Below, piece after piece: positions 6,580-14,078 of a stretch of DNA of 14,078 nt. Positions within the stretch are counted from its first letter, which is position 1, and every line of letters begins with the position of its first letter. Below the pieces are notes generated by a model. It searched no databases and was not told where the DNA came from. It saw only the letters and a list, made by a program, of their open reading frames with translations. Position numbers and translations under genes: made by a program. The stretch is taken from assembly GCA_020343715.1 (NCBI GenBank), contig CP070808.1:1221389-1235466 (forward strand), read 5' to 3'. The stretch comes from Thermoplasmata archaeon. Its GTDB lineage: Archaea; Thermoplasmatota; DTKX01; GCA-020343715.

Positions 6580-7906
6580 ACCTCAGAGCCTCCGTGGGTC
6601 GTTGTCCCGCCGCCCTCGATGCGGGGTAGGCTGCCGCCAGCACGGCGGAGCCCAAGGCCAGGGCCGCAGCGGCGGCCAGTACCAGGACGGAGAGGGAGGT
6701 GGGCGCCATGAACACACCCGTCCCCTCAGTGACATCGTGTAGGTAGCCGAAGACGATCGCCAGGGCAGAGCCTATCACCAGGCCCAGGAGCAGGCCCGCC
6801 GTGACCAGCATGATCACCTCCGTCAGGACCAGCTGGGAGACCTGCCTCCGTCCCACGCCGACAGCACGCAACGTCGCGATCTCCCTGCGTCGGTCGGTCA
6901 CCGCCACCAGCGTAGTGTCCGAGACGCCAGCGACGAGCATGACCACGAGCACCGCCGCGACTATCAGCAGCCATCCGTCCAGGGCCGTGACCGCCCCACC
7001 GTAGGTGACCTCGAACTCCTCCGGGTCCCAGTGGTCATCGGTGCCCTGGATCCCTGGCAGCGCATCCACCAGCGTGCCTTGCAGGTCCACCACGTCGACC
7101 TGGGAGGCGTCCTCGATGGTGATGACCACCTGGGGATAGTACGTCCTGTCCCGGTCGTCGTGGTGCTGTCCCATCACCCTCATCAGGGGTTCCACGGGGA
7201 CGAACACGCCCCAGTCCAGGTCGTCCCCCTGGTCAGGGGCCAGGACCCCGACCAGGCTACCGTGGACGGGTCCCCTGGGCGTCGAGACAACGCTGGCCTT
7301 CCCCTCCAGGGGGTACGCTGACGCGTCAGGGAGCCTCCAGGGGTCCGTCGAGGGCGACGGCATCAAGGTGACGTTCCTGGGCGAGTCCGCGTTGGGGAAG
7401 AGCTCAGCCTTGGCCTTGGCGCCCAGGACCATGGGCATGCGGGAGGTGATGACCTCATCGTCCTCGGCCTCGAGGTGACGGCCCCACTGGAGATCGCCCG
7501 AGGAGTCGTACGGTGGTGACGCCACCCGGTACCCGTCCAGGAGTTCGATGCCCCATAGGCGCACCGGCACATCGGTGGAGGTCGTTACGGTGAAGGCCGC
7601 CCTGGTCGTCACCCAGTGGGGCGAGCCCGTCCTTGCCTGGGAACTGATGGTGATGACCTGGATGGTGCTCACTTCGTCGTCGCTGAAAGGGGTCGGTGAT
7701 CCGCTGTCCAGGAATATGTGGGTCGTGCGTGGCCGCTCCAGCTCCTCGTCGATGAATTCGTTGAGCCCAGTGGACATGGCGGCGAACAGGACGAAGAAGG
7801 CCACGGCGACGGCGACGCCCGCGACGATGAGCCCGGACCTGGTGGGCCTCGACGTTATTTGGCGCATCACGTAGCGCCTTGGGTTCAGGGGGGTCGCATC
7901 GGTCAA
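6572..7906 (-). CDS. ABC transporter permease, FtsX/MacB (LolC/E) family, first gene of the operon
   Basis: With the TTG start at 7906 the product is 444 residues. TM1 is at 24-47 (SGLIVAGVAVAVAFFVLF), an extracytoplasmic MacB-type domain spans about 50-308, and TM2-TM4 are at about 311-333, 361-389 and 405-427. The coupling loop VTDRRREIATLRAVGVGRRQV and the closing YPASRAAGQRPTEALRYE are diagnostic of the family. The TTG is chosen because GGTG lies 7 nt ahead and the promoter TATA box at 7944-7952 predicts a transcript start near 7922, excluding the longer frame to 8020. The ATG of VMRQITS, 14 codons further in, is a possible alternative. It is only distantly similar to the second permease of the operon, so the complex is probably a heterodimer. 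Confidence 0.88.
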   Translation of the reverse strand: MTDATPLNPRRYVMRQITSRPTRSGLIVAGVAVAVAFFVLFAAMSTGLNEFIDEELERPRTTHIFLDSGSPTPFSDDEVSTIQVITISSQARTGSPHWVTTRAAFTVTTSTDVPVRLWGIELLDGYRVASPPYDSSGDLQWGRHLEAEDDEVITSRMPMVLGAKAKAELFPNADSPRNVTLMPSPSTDPWRLPDASAYPLEGKASVVSTPRGPVHGSLVGVLAPDQGDDLDWGVFVPVEPLMRVMGQHHDDRDRTYYPQVVITIEDASQVDVVDLQGTLVDALPGIQGTDDHWDPEEFEVTYGGAVTALDGWLLIVAAVLVVMLVAGVSDTTLVAVTDRRREIATLRAVGVGRRQVSQLVLTEVIMLVTAGLLLGLVIGSALAIVFGYLHDVTEGTGVFMAPTSLSVLVLAAAAALALGSAVLAAAYPASRAAGQRPTEALRYE

Positions 7907-7943
7907 CCTGACGCACCGTCCGTTCCCGTTGACATCGGGGTGC

Positions 7944-7952
7944 GTATATATT
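7944..7952 (-). promoter_or_regulatory. TATA box of the ABC transporter operon
   Basis: The minus strand reads AGAAGC AATATATAC, a purine-rich BRE followed by an A/T-only TATA core, in the short gap between the beta-helix gene and the operon. The predicted start near 7922 gives a 16-nt leader to the TTG at 7906. The operon can therefore be transcribed separately from the upstream surface-protein gene. Confidence 0.6.
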
Positions 7953-7977
7953 GCTTCTGGTCCTAACCTTTGCGGGC

Positions 7978-10900
7978 CTACTCGGCCTTCTCCTTCCTCT
8001 TTTGCTGGAAGAGCATCCATCCGGCACCACCGGCGATAGCCAGGACCAGTATGAGGCCCAGTATCAGCGCGGTGCTGCCCCCGGTGGAGGGCGGATCCAA
8101 GATGTCGGGGGGTGACTCTGGGGTCACCCGCTCCACGTTGAGGGAGATGGTGGCCTCGTTTCCCGCCTGGTCGGTGGCGGTGACGTTGAAGGCCTGGCGT
8201 CCCAGCTTCAGTGGCACGTTGTGGTCGAACATGCCCTTGTCGTCCACGGAGACCTCCTCCCCGTCGATGGTCAGGTTCGAACCCACGTCGGTCCTGCCCG
8301 ATATGGTCAAGTTGTTGGCGTCGGTCGTATAGCCGTCGACGGGGTTGAGGATCTGCAAGGAGGGCGGCTCGGTGTCCAGTATTAGGCGGACCGTCCTGTC
8401 GGCCCGGTTGCCCAGGGCGTCGACGGCCGCCACCGAGATGACGTTCTCCCCGGTGGTCAGCCTAACGAACCCGGTGAAGGCCCCCTCCTCGTCCACGTCC
8501 ACCAGGATACCGGCCACCGTCAGGTCAACGTCGGGGTCGGTGATGCCCTCGATCCTGTAGTCCACCTCGTTGGTGATGACATAGTCGTACTCGGGTCGGG
8601 TGATCTCCAGCATGGGGGGCTGGGTGCGCCTGATGACGGTCCGGTTGACGTCGGCCCTGTTCCCCGCCGCGTCGAAGGCGGTCACGACGATGAGGTTCTC
8701 GCCCTCGGTGATGGAGATGGTGTACTCATAGAAGCCGTCCACGGGCAGCACGAAGCTGCCTCCCACGGAGAGGACAATCCCCTCCGAGTCCTCCACCAGA
8801 CCTGCCACCCGCACCTTGTCGTCCCGGGTCAGGAGCTGGTCCTGGGGCTCCTCGATGGTCAGCATCGGGGGTACGGTGTCCAGGGTGACGGTCCGGTAGA
8901 TGGTCCAACCGTTACCGGCGGGGTCCCGGGCGGTGATCGACAGCGAGTTGGCGCCCTCGGCAAGCACCATCTGCACGCTGAACGTCCCGGTGGCGTCGAC
9001 CAACGTCTCGTTGGGACCGACGGTCACGGTGGCCCCGGGCTCGCTCCTGCCGGTGCAGGTGAGCACGGGGTCCCTGGTAAGATGGTGGTCCTGGGGGAAG
9101 TCCACGTGGAGCTCCGGCGGGATGGTGTCCAGGGTGACGTTCCGCAGGATGGTGCGCTCGTTGCCCGCCAGGTCGGTGGCGAAGACCCTGATGGTGTTGG
9201 GACCCTCGTACAGGCGCACCACGTCGGCGAACTCGTTGTCGGTGATGGACTGCCTTACCTCGCCGATCCACACGGTCAGGCCGGGCTCCATGACCCTGCC
9301 CTCCACAGTGATCTCGGTGCTGTTGGTCAGGAGGCCCTCCTCGGGGCTGATGACCATCAGGCGGGGCGGCACGGTGTCGATGGTGATGTTGACGGTGGCG
9401 TTGCCCAGCATGCCGGCCACGTCCTCGGCCTGGACGGTGATGGTGTGGGTACCGTCGGTGATGGGCAGGAGCTTGGAGAAGGTGGTGACCTTGCCCAGGT
9501 CGGTCCAGTCGTCGGCACCTACGCGGATGCGGACGGTGACCAGCCCGCTGCCCGAGTCCCCGGCGGTGCCGGCGAAGCGGACTATGGAGTAGTTGAGGAG
9601 CGCCCCCTCGGCGGGCTCGGTGATGGTCACATCGGGCACGTGGGCGTCGACAAGGACGATGAGTATGTTGCGGTCCCTGTCCACCGTCTCCACCTGGGTG
9701 GAGGACTCGGTGTTCTTGGAGGCGGTGCACCTGAAGGGGGACCAGCGGTTGACCTGCTCGTCCACCATGGACCACTCCTCCACGTTGAAGGCGTTGATGT
9801 GGCCGTCGTGGTCGGTCTCCAGGTCCCGGTAGGTCCGGTTGTCGTAGTCCGAGGCCATCACCACCTTCGCGTAGGGAACGGTCGAGCCCGACTGCCACTC
9901 GACGTCGATGTCGATGCGCCACCACACCTTGATGTGGCCGGAGATGTAGACGTGCCCGCTGGCGTAGCCCACCGTCGTGGCGTAGCAGTCGATGCGGGCC
10001 CTGCGGACGGCCAGGTCGGCGGCACCGCTGCCGGTGATGGTGCAGCTCCTGAGGACGACGGTCAGGTCCTCGGCCACCAGGCCCTCCTGGGTGCTGTCTG
10101 TGATGGTCAGGTCCTGGAAGGTGTACTCCGTGGTCAGTGGTGCCAGGTTGTCACCCGAGAGGTAAAGGCCTATGCCGTTGTCGTCGATGGTGTTGTCGGA
10201 CAGGTCCGGCTTCTCCTTCATCGCGAGGACCCGGATGCCCGCCTGGCCGTTCCCTATGATCTCGTTGTCGGTGACCTCCACCACGTTCATGCTCACGGTC
10301 CATATGCCGTTGCCACCGTTCCTGAGCACCTCGTTGTTGCTCACGTAGATCTCCGCCTCGATGACCGGCTGGGCCAGGTCGGTGGCGGCCACGATCCCAT
10401 GGTCGGTGTTGTCCCAGACCTCATTGCGCTCGATGGTGATTATACCCAGGGAGCTGACGTACATCCCTATGCCGTAGTTGTCCCGGACCACGTTGTCTGT
10501 GATCTCGATGGTGCTGGTGTTGGCGTTTCCCGAGACCACCATGACGCCGGTACAGTTGATGTTGTCCCAGAACTCGTTCTGGGTTACCTTGACCTTGCCG
10601 GTGCTGGCAAAGGCCAGCACGTAGTTGGCCGCGTCGTTGTGCGACACGTTGTTCTGGGTGAAGGTGGCGTTGTAGTCGCCGGACCCCACCATGAGGCCGA
10701 TGGTGGTGTCGCCCACATCGTTGTAGCGGATGTCGTTGTTCCGGAACATGAGGTCGGGGGAGGTCCCGGAGTTGGAGATGAGGGCCACGAACTCCACCTC
10801 GTTGTACTCCAGGTCGTTGCGCTCTATCCTGATGGGCTCGGTGATGTCCCTAAGGTCGCAGTAGATGCCGAAGTCGCCCCCGTTGTAGCTGATGCTGTTG

Positions 10901-13518
10901 TCCATGATCATCGGTGCAGGTTCGATCTTGCGTATCTCGGCGTCGATGGTGGAGGCGAGGTACAGGCCCGTGCCCGCGTTGGTCTCGATGCGGTTCCTGT
11001 AGATGCCCATGGTCCCCTTCTGGGTGAAGTTGCCCCGGTCGGGGTTGCCGGCGCCTCCGTAGTAGTACTGGTTGCCATTGTCGTCCACGAACACCCCGGT
11101 GCCCCGGTTGGAGGTGACCACGTTGTCCTCGATTTCCATGTCCGAGTCCATCACGGCGGTGCCGGTGTAGTAGGCGCCAACGTTCCTGACCAGGTACATG
11201 GCCGCCCAGTACAGGTTGTCGCTCACCGTGTTGTTCTTGACCACGTAGTCAGCGACCATCTCGCTGTGGCCCGAGAGGCCAGCCTGTGTGTTCCAGACAC
11301 TGTTGTAGATGTGGATGCCGTAATTGTAGTTGCTGTTGGCGGTGTTGCCCTCCAATATTATGTCGCCCCGGAGGGAGACCGAGGTGCCCACGGTGTACTG
11401 GGCCCCGGCGTACCGGTAGAGGTAGATGCCGTTGTACAGGTTGGAGCTCACGGTGTTCCCCAGCCACGACATGGTCCCGACCACGTTCGTGTCGCCGCCC
11501 ACCGACCGATCGCTGTACGCGGCCACGGTGACCACGAATCCAGAGTAGCCGTTCGCGGTGACGGTGTTGCCCTGGAACGTGATGTTCTGGTATACGTCGG
11601 CCGACTTCGCCCGGAACGAGTTCGAGTAGCAGTTGAGGTAGATACCTCCACCGCCGTTCCTGTTGACCTTGTTGTTGCGGACCCAGATGTCGCCGCTGAT
11701 GAAGGTGTTGCCCAGGGCCCCGCGGTAGTTGTAACAGTTGGCGGTGATGTACATGCCGTAGCCCTTGTTGTCCTCGATGGTGTTCCCGTCCGCGGTGACG
11801 GTGCCGTTGAGGTATGCGTAGCTGGCGTAGTAGGCCCTGGCGTACTTGTAGTAGTAGAAGCCGTGCCATCCCGAGTTGGACGACATGGTGTTGCTCTTGT
11901 ATGTGGCGTTGGAGATGACCTGGGCCGTGCCCGATGCACCGCCCTCGGACTTGTATGCGTCGTAGTAGACGTATGCCCCGTATCCGGTGTTCTTGTTGAT
12001 GGTGTTGCCCTCGAACTCCACGTCGCCCATGATGGCGCTGGTGCTGCCGTAGTACGTCCGTGTGTAGCCCCGCATGTAAACGCCGTAGCCCAGGTTGCCC
12101 GTGTACGTGTTGTTGGCGAACCGGACGTCACCCTCGATCTTGGCTGTCCCGTTTGCGTCGCCCCGGGCCTTGTAGGCGAACAAGTAGATGTACGTGCCAC
12201 CGTAGCCCTGGTTGTTGCGCACGGTGTTGCCCTCGAAGGTGATGTCACCGGTGATGGAGCTGTAAGCGGCGTACGAGGAGTAGGCGTAGCGGTAGATGTA
12301 GACCCCGCTGCCCTGGTTGTTGAGGATGTTGTTGTCCTTGAACACGATGTCGCCGTCGTTGGTGCACACGCCCGTGCCGCCGTGGTTGGTGTTGGTGACG
12401 CTGTTGACGTAGACGGCGTGGCCACCGTTGGCGGAGATGTTGTTGGCCTCCATCCGGAGGTTTATCCTGACCTGGGCGTCCCTGCCGTAGTACTCGTAGA
12501 TGTTGTTGTTGAAGTAGACGGTGTACGCGCCCTTGTTGCCGGTGATGACGTTGCCCACCATGTTGATGTCGCTGTCGATGAGGGCGTCGGAGCCGTAGTA
12601 CACGTCGATGTCGTTGTAGTAGTAGACCGAGTAGTAGCCCGAGTTGTCCTTGATGGTATTGTTGTTGACGTTGATGGCGCCCTTGTACGTGATCTTCCCG
12701 TCGTCGGCGCCCTGGTAGTTGTAAAGGCGTGTGTAGACGTACAGGGAGTATCCCCGGTTGCCTGTCATCTCGTTGCCCTCGATGGTGAGGTTGGTGAACA
12801 TCTTCGACTCGTGGCTGTAGTAGATGTACATGTACCGGTACGCGTAGATGCCTCCGCCCAGGTTGTTCCTGAACTTGTTGTCCTGGATGGTGATGTCGCC
12901 CGTCATCACCGCGTCATAGTCCTGGCGGTTGAGGTACGCGTTCTGGTAGATGCGGATGCCGTAGTTCCGGTTGGAGAAGAAGTCGTTGCCCTTGATGAGC
13001 ACGTTGCCCGTGAGGGTGTACCAAAGCGACATGTCCACGCCGTAGCCGTACATGTCGAAGATCCGGTTGTCGGTGAGGGTGAGCTGCTTGGTGTCGACCT
13101 CGATGCCGTAGTAAGCCTCGGACAGGTCCGAGTTCCTGATCGTGGTGGTGTTGTAGGCACGGAATCGGTAGTGGTAGGACTTGTTCAGCGAGGTGATGTT
13201 CCCGTTGGTGAAGGTGAGGGAGCCGCTCCCGGTTATGCGGATCTCGTACTGGAGGTTCCAGCTGCAGTTCATGGTGAGGTTGACCATGTTCATCGATAGG
13301 GAGGAATACACGATGATGGAGCCCCTCATCTCGATGCTCTCGGACCACACGTTGGTGGGCTGGTTGATGTACCAGTTTCCAGTGGCAGGCGGCGGGTAGT
13401 CCCCGTTACCTCCGGCCTCGACGCCGTCGGAGGTGACGAGGACGAATGCGATGGCTGCGACCGCGAGGACTATGGCTAGCACGTAGAATGGGTGCGGGCG
13501 ACGAAACGATGACGTCAT
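7978..13518 (-). CDS. Giant membrane-anchored surface protein: parallel beta-helix plus six Ig-like domains
   Basis: The 1846-residue product begins with MTSSFRRPHP and a hydrophobic signal/TM segment (11-29). Residues 70-206 start a right-handed parallel beta-helix; 207-836 hold 17 long Tyr/Asn-rich coils; 837 to about 1190 hold shorter coils of the NosD/PbH1 type (for example ITDNVVRDNYGIGMYV). Residues 1199-1292 look like a small carboxypeptidase-regulatory-type beta domain (T.DHDGHINAF). Six Ig-like domains resembling glucodextranase domain B follow (1293-1798), then a TM helix at about 1817-1838 and a basic tail (KRKEKAE). It should sit outside the cell as a type I membrane protein with many N-X-S/T sequons. 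No catalytic triad is recognised; an adhesin, sheath or polysaccharide-binding role is inference. The ATG at 13518 is chosen because the promoter lies just upstream. Confidence 0.9.
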   Translation of the reverse strand: MTSSFRRPHPFYVLAIVLAVAAIAFVLVTSDGVEAGGNGDYPPPATGNWYINQPTNVWSESIEMRGSIIVYSSLSMNMVNLTMNCSWNLQYEIRITGSGSLTFTNGNITSLNKSYHYRFRAYNTTTIRNSDLSEAYYGIEVDTKQLTLTDNRIFDMYGYGVDMSLWYTLTGNVLIKGNDFFSNRNYGIRIYQNAYLNRQDYDAVMTGDITIQDNKFRNNLGGGIYAYRYMYIYYSHESKMFTNLTIEGNEMTGNRGYSLYVYTRLYNYQGADDGKITYKGAINVNNNTIKDNSGYYSVYYYNDIDVYYGSDALIDSDINMVGNVITGNKGAYTVYFNNNIYEYYGRDAQVRINLRMEANNISANGGHAVYVNSVTNTNHGGTGVCTNDGDIVFKDNNILNNQGSGVYIYRYAYSSYAAYSSITGDITFEGNTVRNNQGYGGTYIYLFAYKARGDANGTAKIEGDVRFANNTYTGNLGYGVYMRGYTRTYYGSTSAIMGDVEFEGNTINKNTGYGAYVYYDAYKSEGGASGTAQVISNATYKSNTMSSNSGWHGFYYYKYARAYYASYAYLNGTVTADGNTIEDNKGYGMYITANCYNYRGALGNTFISGDIWVRNNKVNRNGGGGIYLNCYSNSFRAKSADVYQNITFQGNTVTANGYSGFVVTVAAYSDRSVGGDTNVVGTMSWLGNTVSSNLYNGIYLYRYAGAQYTVGTSVSLRGDIILEGNTANSNYNYGIHIYNSVWNTQAGLSGHSEMVADYVVKNNTVSDNLYWAAMYLVRNVGAYYTGTAVMDSDMEIEDNVVTSNRGTGVFVDDNGNQYYYGGAGNPDRGNFTQKGTMGIYRNRIETNAGTGLYLASTIDAEIRKIEPAPMIMDNSISYNGGDFGIYCDLRDITEPIRIERNDLEYNEVEFVALISNSGTSPDLMFRNNDIRYNDVGDTTIGLMVGSGDYNATFTQNNVSHNDAANYVLAFASTGKVKVTQNEFWDNINCTGVMVVSGNANTSTIEITDNVVRDNYGIGMYVSSLGIITIERNEVWDNTDHGIVAATDLAQPVIEAEIYVSNNEVLRNGGNGIWTVSMNVVEVTDNEIIGNGQAGIRVLAMKEKPDLSDNTIDDNGIGLYLSGDNLAPLTTEYTFQDLTITDSTQEGLVAEDLTVVLRSCTITGSGAADLAVRRARIDCYATTVGYASGHVYISGHIKVWWRIDIDVEWQSGSTVPYAKVVMASDYDNRTYRDLETDHDGHINAFNVEEWSMVDEQVNRWSPFRCTASKNTESSTQVETVDRDRNILIVLVDAHVPDVTITEPAEGALLNYSIVRFAGTAGDSGSGLVTVRIRVGADDWTDLGKVTTFSKLLPITDGTHTITVQAEDVAGMLGNATVNITIDTVPPRLMVISPEEGLLTNSTEITVEGRVMEPGLTVWIGEVRQSITDNEFADVVRLYEGPNTIRVFATDLAGNERTILRNVTLDTIPPELHVDFPQDHHLTRDPVLTCTGRSEPGATVTVGPNETLVDATGTFSVQMVLAEGANSLSITARDPAGNGWTIYRTVTLDTVPPMLTIEEPQDQLLTRDDKVRVAGLVEDSEGIVLSVGGSFVLPVDGFYEYTISITEGENLIVVTAFDAAGNRADVNRTVIRRTQPPMLEITRPEYDYVITNEVDYRIEGITDPDVDLTVAGILVDVDEEGAFTGFVRLTTGENVISVAAVDALGNRADRTVRLILDTEPPSLQILNPVDGYTTDANNLTISGRTDVGSNLTIDGEEVSVDDKGMFDHNVPLKLGRQAFNVTATDQAGNEATISLNVERVTPESPPDILDPPSTGGSTALILGLILVLAIAGGAGWMLFQQKRKEKAE
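8125..9642 (-). repeat. Six tandem Ig-like (glucodextranase B-like) domains
   Basis: Residues 1293-1798 contain six units of about 80-95 residues, most opening with D(T)xPPxLxI..P..G.LT, then a V.V.GR/L..E strand, a GxF/DGFYxY turn, and closing with a EGxNxIxVxAxDxAGN strand. The AGN motif (DVAGM, DLAGN, DPAGN, DAAGN, DALGN, DQAGN) marks each end. Such arrays usually act as stalks or spacers between a binding head and the membrane anchor. Confidence 0.85.
11011..12900 (-). repeat. Seventeen long-coil beta-helix repeats, Tyr/Asn-rich
   Basis: Residues 207-836 divide into 17 units of 35, 38, 36, 36, 37, 35, 39, 35, 38, 36, 37, 35, 37, 37, 38, 36 and 43 residues. Each has the core GD-ITFEGNTV..N.GYGVYIY followed by a Tyr-rich arm. 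The arms fall into two types: a shorter one ending YYG...A.I.GD and a longer glycine-rich one such as GGASGTAQVISN. They mostly alternate, with two short ones in a row at units 3-4. At DNA level the units are degenerate tandem repeats of about 105-129 bp (recurring GTGTTGCCCTCGAA on the plus strand). Confidence 0.85.
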
Positions 13519-13579
13519 ATAGGGAATCCCCCCAGCGGGATATCCATCCAGATGGCGGAAGATGATGAGGTAAAGACTG

Positions 13580-13592
13580 GATAAAGGTTTCG
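13580..13592 (-). promoter_or_regulatory. BRE/TATA promoter of the beta-helix surface protein gene
   Basis: The minus strand reads CGAAACCTTTATCC: a textbook BRE (CGAAA) followed by a TTTAT core. The expected start is near 13556-13560, giving a leader of about 40 nt with a G-rich stretch (GGGGGGATT) roughly 7-15 nt before the ATG at 13518. This places transcription inside the longer frame that opens at 13632, ruling out that start. Confidence 0.65.
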
Positions 13593-13596
13593 ATTT

Positions 13597-13608
13597 GGGG
13601 TACACCCC
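13597..13608. promoter_or_regulatory. Palindrome GGGGT-AC-ACCCC directly upstream of the BRE, candidate regulatory site
   Basis: Two 5-bp half-sites flank a 2-bp centre about 4 bp upstream of the BRE of the surface-protein promoter. The G4...C4 composition resembles the palindrome at 2552-2567 in front of the PKD gene, though the G4-C4 spacing differs (4 bp here, 2 bp there) and so does the position relative to TATA. An upstream location would suit an activator. Confidence 0.3.
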
Positions 13609-13650
13609 TCTGGCCTGTGGAATTTGAGCCATTCCGCTGGGTAGTACGAT

Positions 13651-13686
13651 AAGAAAAGGGGAAGGGACGGGTCTCTCGACCCGTCC
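13651..13686 (-). terminator. Hairpin terminator of the right-edge surface protein gene
   Basis: On the minus strand, GGACGGGTC-GAGA-GACCCGTCC (13686-13665) is a perfect 9-bp stem with a 4-nt loop, starting 11 nt after the TAG stop at 13698. It is followed by a pyrimidine tract (CTTCCCCTTTTCTT). It would separate the transcript of the right-edge gene from the beta-helix gene downstream. Confidence 0.7.
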
Positions 13687-13697
13687 TATCTTGCAGA

Positions 13698-14078
13698 CTA
13701 GTCCTCGTCCCTTCTCAGCATACGGGTCACGACTACGGCGGTGATGAACAGCGCCACGGCGATCACCAGGATCCAGAGGGCGTACGTGCTTGGGCTCAGA
13801 GGCGTGGGCCCGGGGCGGTCGGTTTCCGTACGCTTGTACTCGTATTCGACCGAGTACTCCTCGGTGGTGTGCGTGTTGCCGTAGGCGTCCGTCACCGTCA
13901 CCGTGAACGAGTTGCTGCCGTCCAGCATCGTCCGCACCACGCTGAAGGTGCCGTCCTCGGCCACGGGGACCCGGGCCGAAGTGGTCTCGCCGCCCACCGT
14001 CTGGGACACCCAGACCTCCTCGATGCCAGCGGTGGTGGTGCCGGTGATGTAGAGGTTGGGGTTATCGCCCTTGATGGC
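13698..14078 (-). CDS. C-terminal end of an Ig-like, membrane-anchored surface protein (partial)
   Basis: The minus frame is open from the window edge to TAG at 13700-13698, giving 126 residues without a start. It begins inside an Ig-like domain of the same class as those in the neighbouring giant protein: NPNLYITGTTTAG...VWVSQTVGG, then a EDGTFSVVRTMLDGSNSFTVTVTDAYGN strand pair. A short Thr/Pro linker (ETDRPGPTPLSP) leads to one TM helix (about 97-119, ALWILVIAVALFITAVVV) and an RMLRRDED tail, so the C-terminus is cytoplasmic. The full protein is probably another large surface protein related in architecture to the beta-helix protein. The GTG at 14009 is not a real start, because the Ig fold continues upstream of it. 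Confidence 0.82.
   Translation of the reverse strand, partial: AIKGDNPNLYITGTTTAGIEEVWVSQTVGGETTSARVPVAEDGTFSVVRTMLDGSNSFTVTVTDAYGNTHTTEEYSVEYEYKRTETDRPGPTPLSPSTYALWILVIAVALFITAVVVTRMLRRDED

Noticed and set aside
7907..8020. Longer start for the first permease at 8020
   Set aside because: It would overlap the end of the beta-helix gene and contain the operon's own TATA box (7944-7952).
11011..12900. CRISPR-like or satellite DNA repeats
   Set aside because: The periodicity is in frame, about 105-129 bp and degenerate, fully explained by the protein coils; there are no identical repeats with unique spacers.
9082..13299. 1405-codon open frame on the plus strand opposite the beta-helix gene
   Set aside because: Its Val/Asp/Gly/His-rich, low-complexity translation is what a GC-rich repetitive gene produces in its antisense frame. 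The opposite strand has recognisable domains, a signal, an anchor and a promoter.
13519..13632. Longer start for the beta-helix protein at 13632
   Set aside because: The BRE/TATA promoter (13580-13592) lies inside this extension, and the signal segment follows directly after the ATG at 13518.
13698..14009. Complete 103-residue protein starting at GTG 14009
   Set aside because: The frame continues to the window edge and the Ig-like domain begins upstream of that codon, so it is the end of a larger gene.

Overview
The window looks like chromosomal DNA from a GC-rich archaeon, most likely a member of Thermoplasmatota or a related euryarchaeal lineage. The evidence is an archaeal RNA polymerase subunit (RpoK/Rpo6) followed by archaeal uS2 and a Memo-family protein, BRE/TATA-type promoters in front of every transcription unit, GGTGAT/GGAG ribosome binding sites, and very large secreted or anchored beta-rich surface proteins. 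The lineage call is inference; no rRNA or complete marker set is present.

Layout from left to right. (1) 1-2487, minus: a partial gene for a secreted PKD-repeat protein, open for 829 codons and running off the left edge. (2) 2488-2773: a divergent intergenic region with two minus-strand TATA boxes, a perfect palindrome, a weak hairpin, a GGGCCC pair and the rpoK promoter. (3) 2774-4475, plus: rpoK (apparent CTG start), rps2 and Memo/AmrB, closely spaced or overlapping. (4) 4482-7906, minus: a three-gene operon of FtsX/MacB-type permease, LolD/MacB-type ATPase and a second FtsX/MacB-type permease, all overlapping, with its promoter just upstream. It converges on the Memo gene with 6 bp between stop codons. 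(5) 7978-13518, minus: a 1846-residue surface protein with an N-terminal signal/TM segment, a long parallel beta-helix, six Ig-like domains and a C-terminal membrane anchor. (6) 13698-14078, minus: the last 126 residues of another Ig-like, C-terminally anchored surface protein, followed by a clear hairpin terminator.

The window therefore combines a housekeeping fragment (transcription/translation plus Memo) with a cell-surface neighbourhood: three giant exported proteins around an ABC transporter of the MacB/LolCDE type. The most unusual item is the beta-helix array: 17 coils of 35-43 residues, rich in Tyr and Asn, largely alternating between two coil types, so the effective super-repeat is about 74 residues. 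Whether the transporter serves the surface proteins is not shown by the sequence beyond adjacency.
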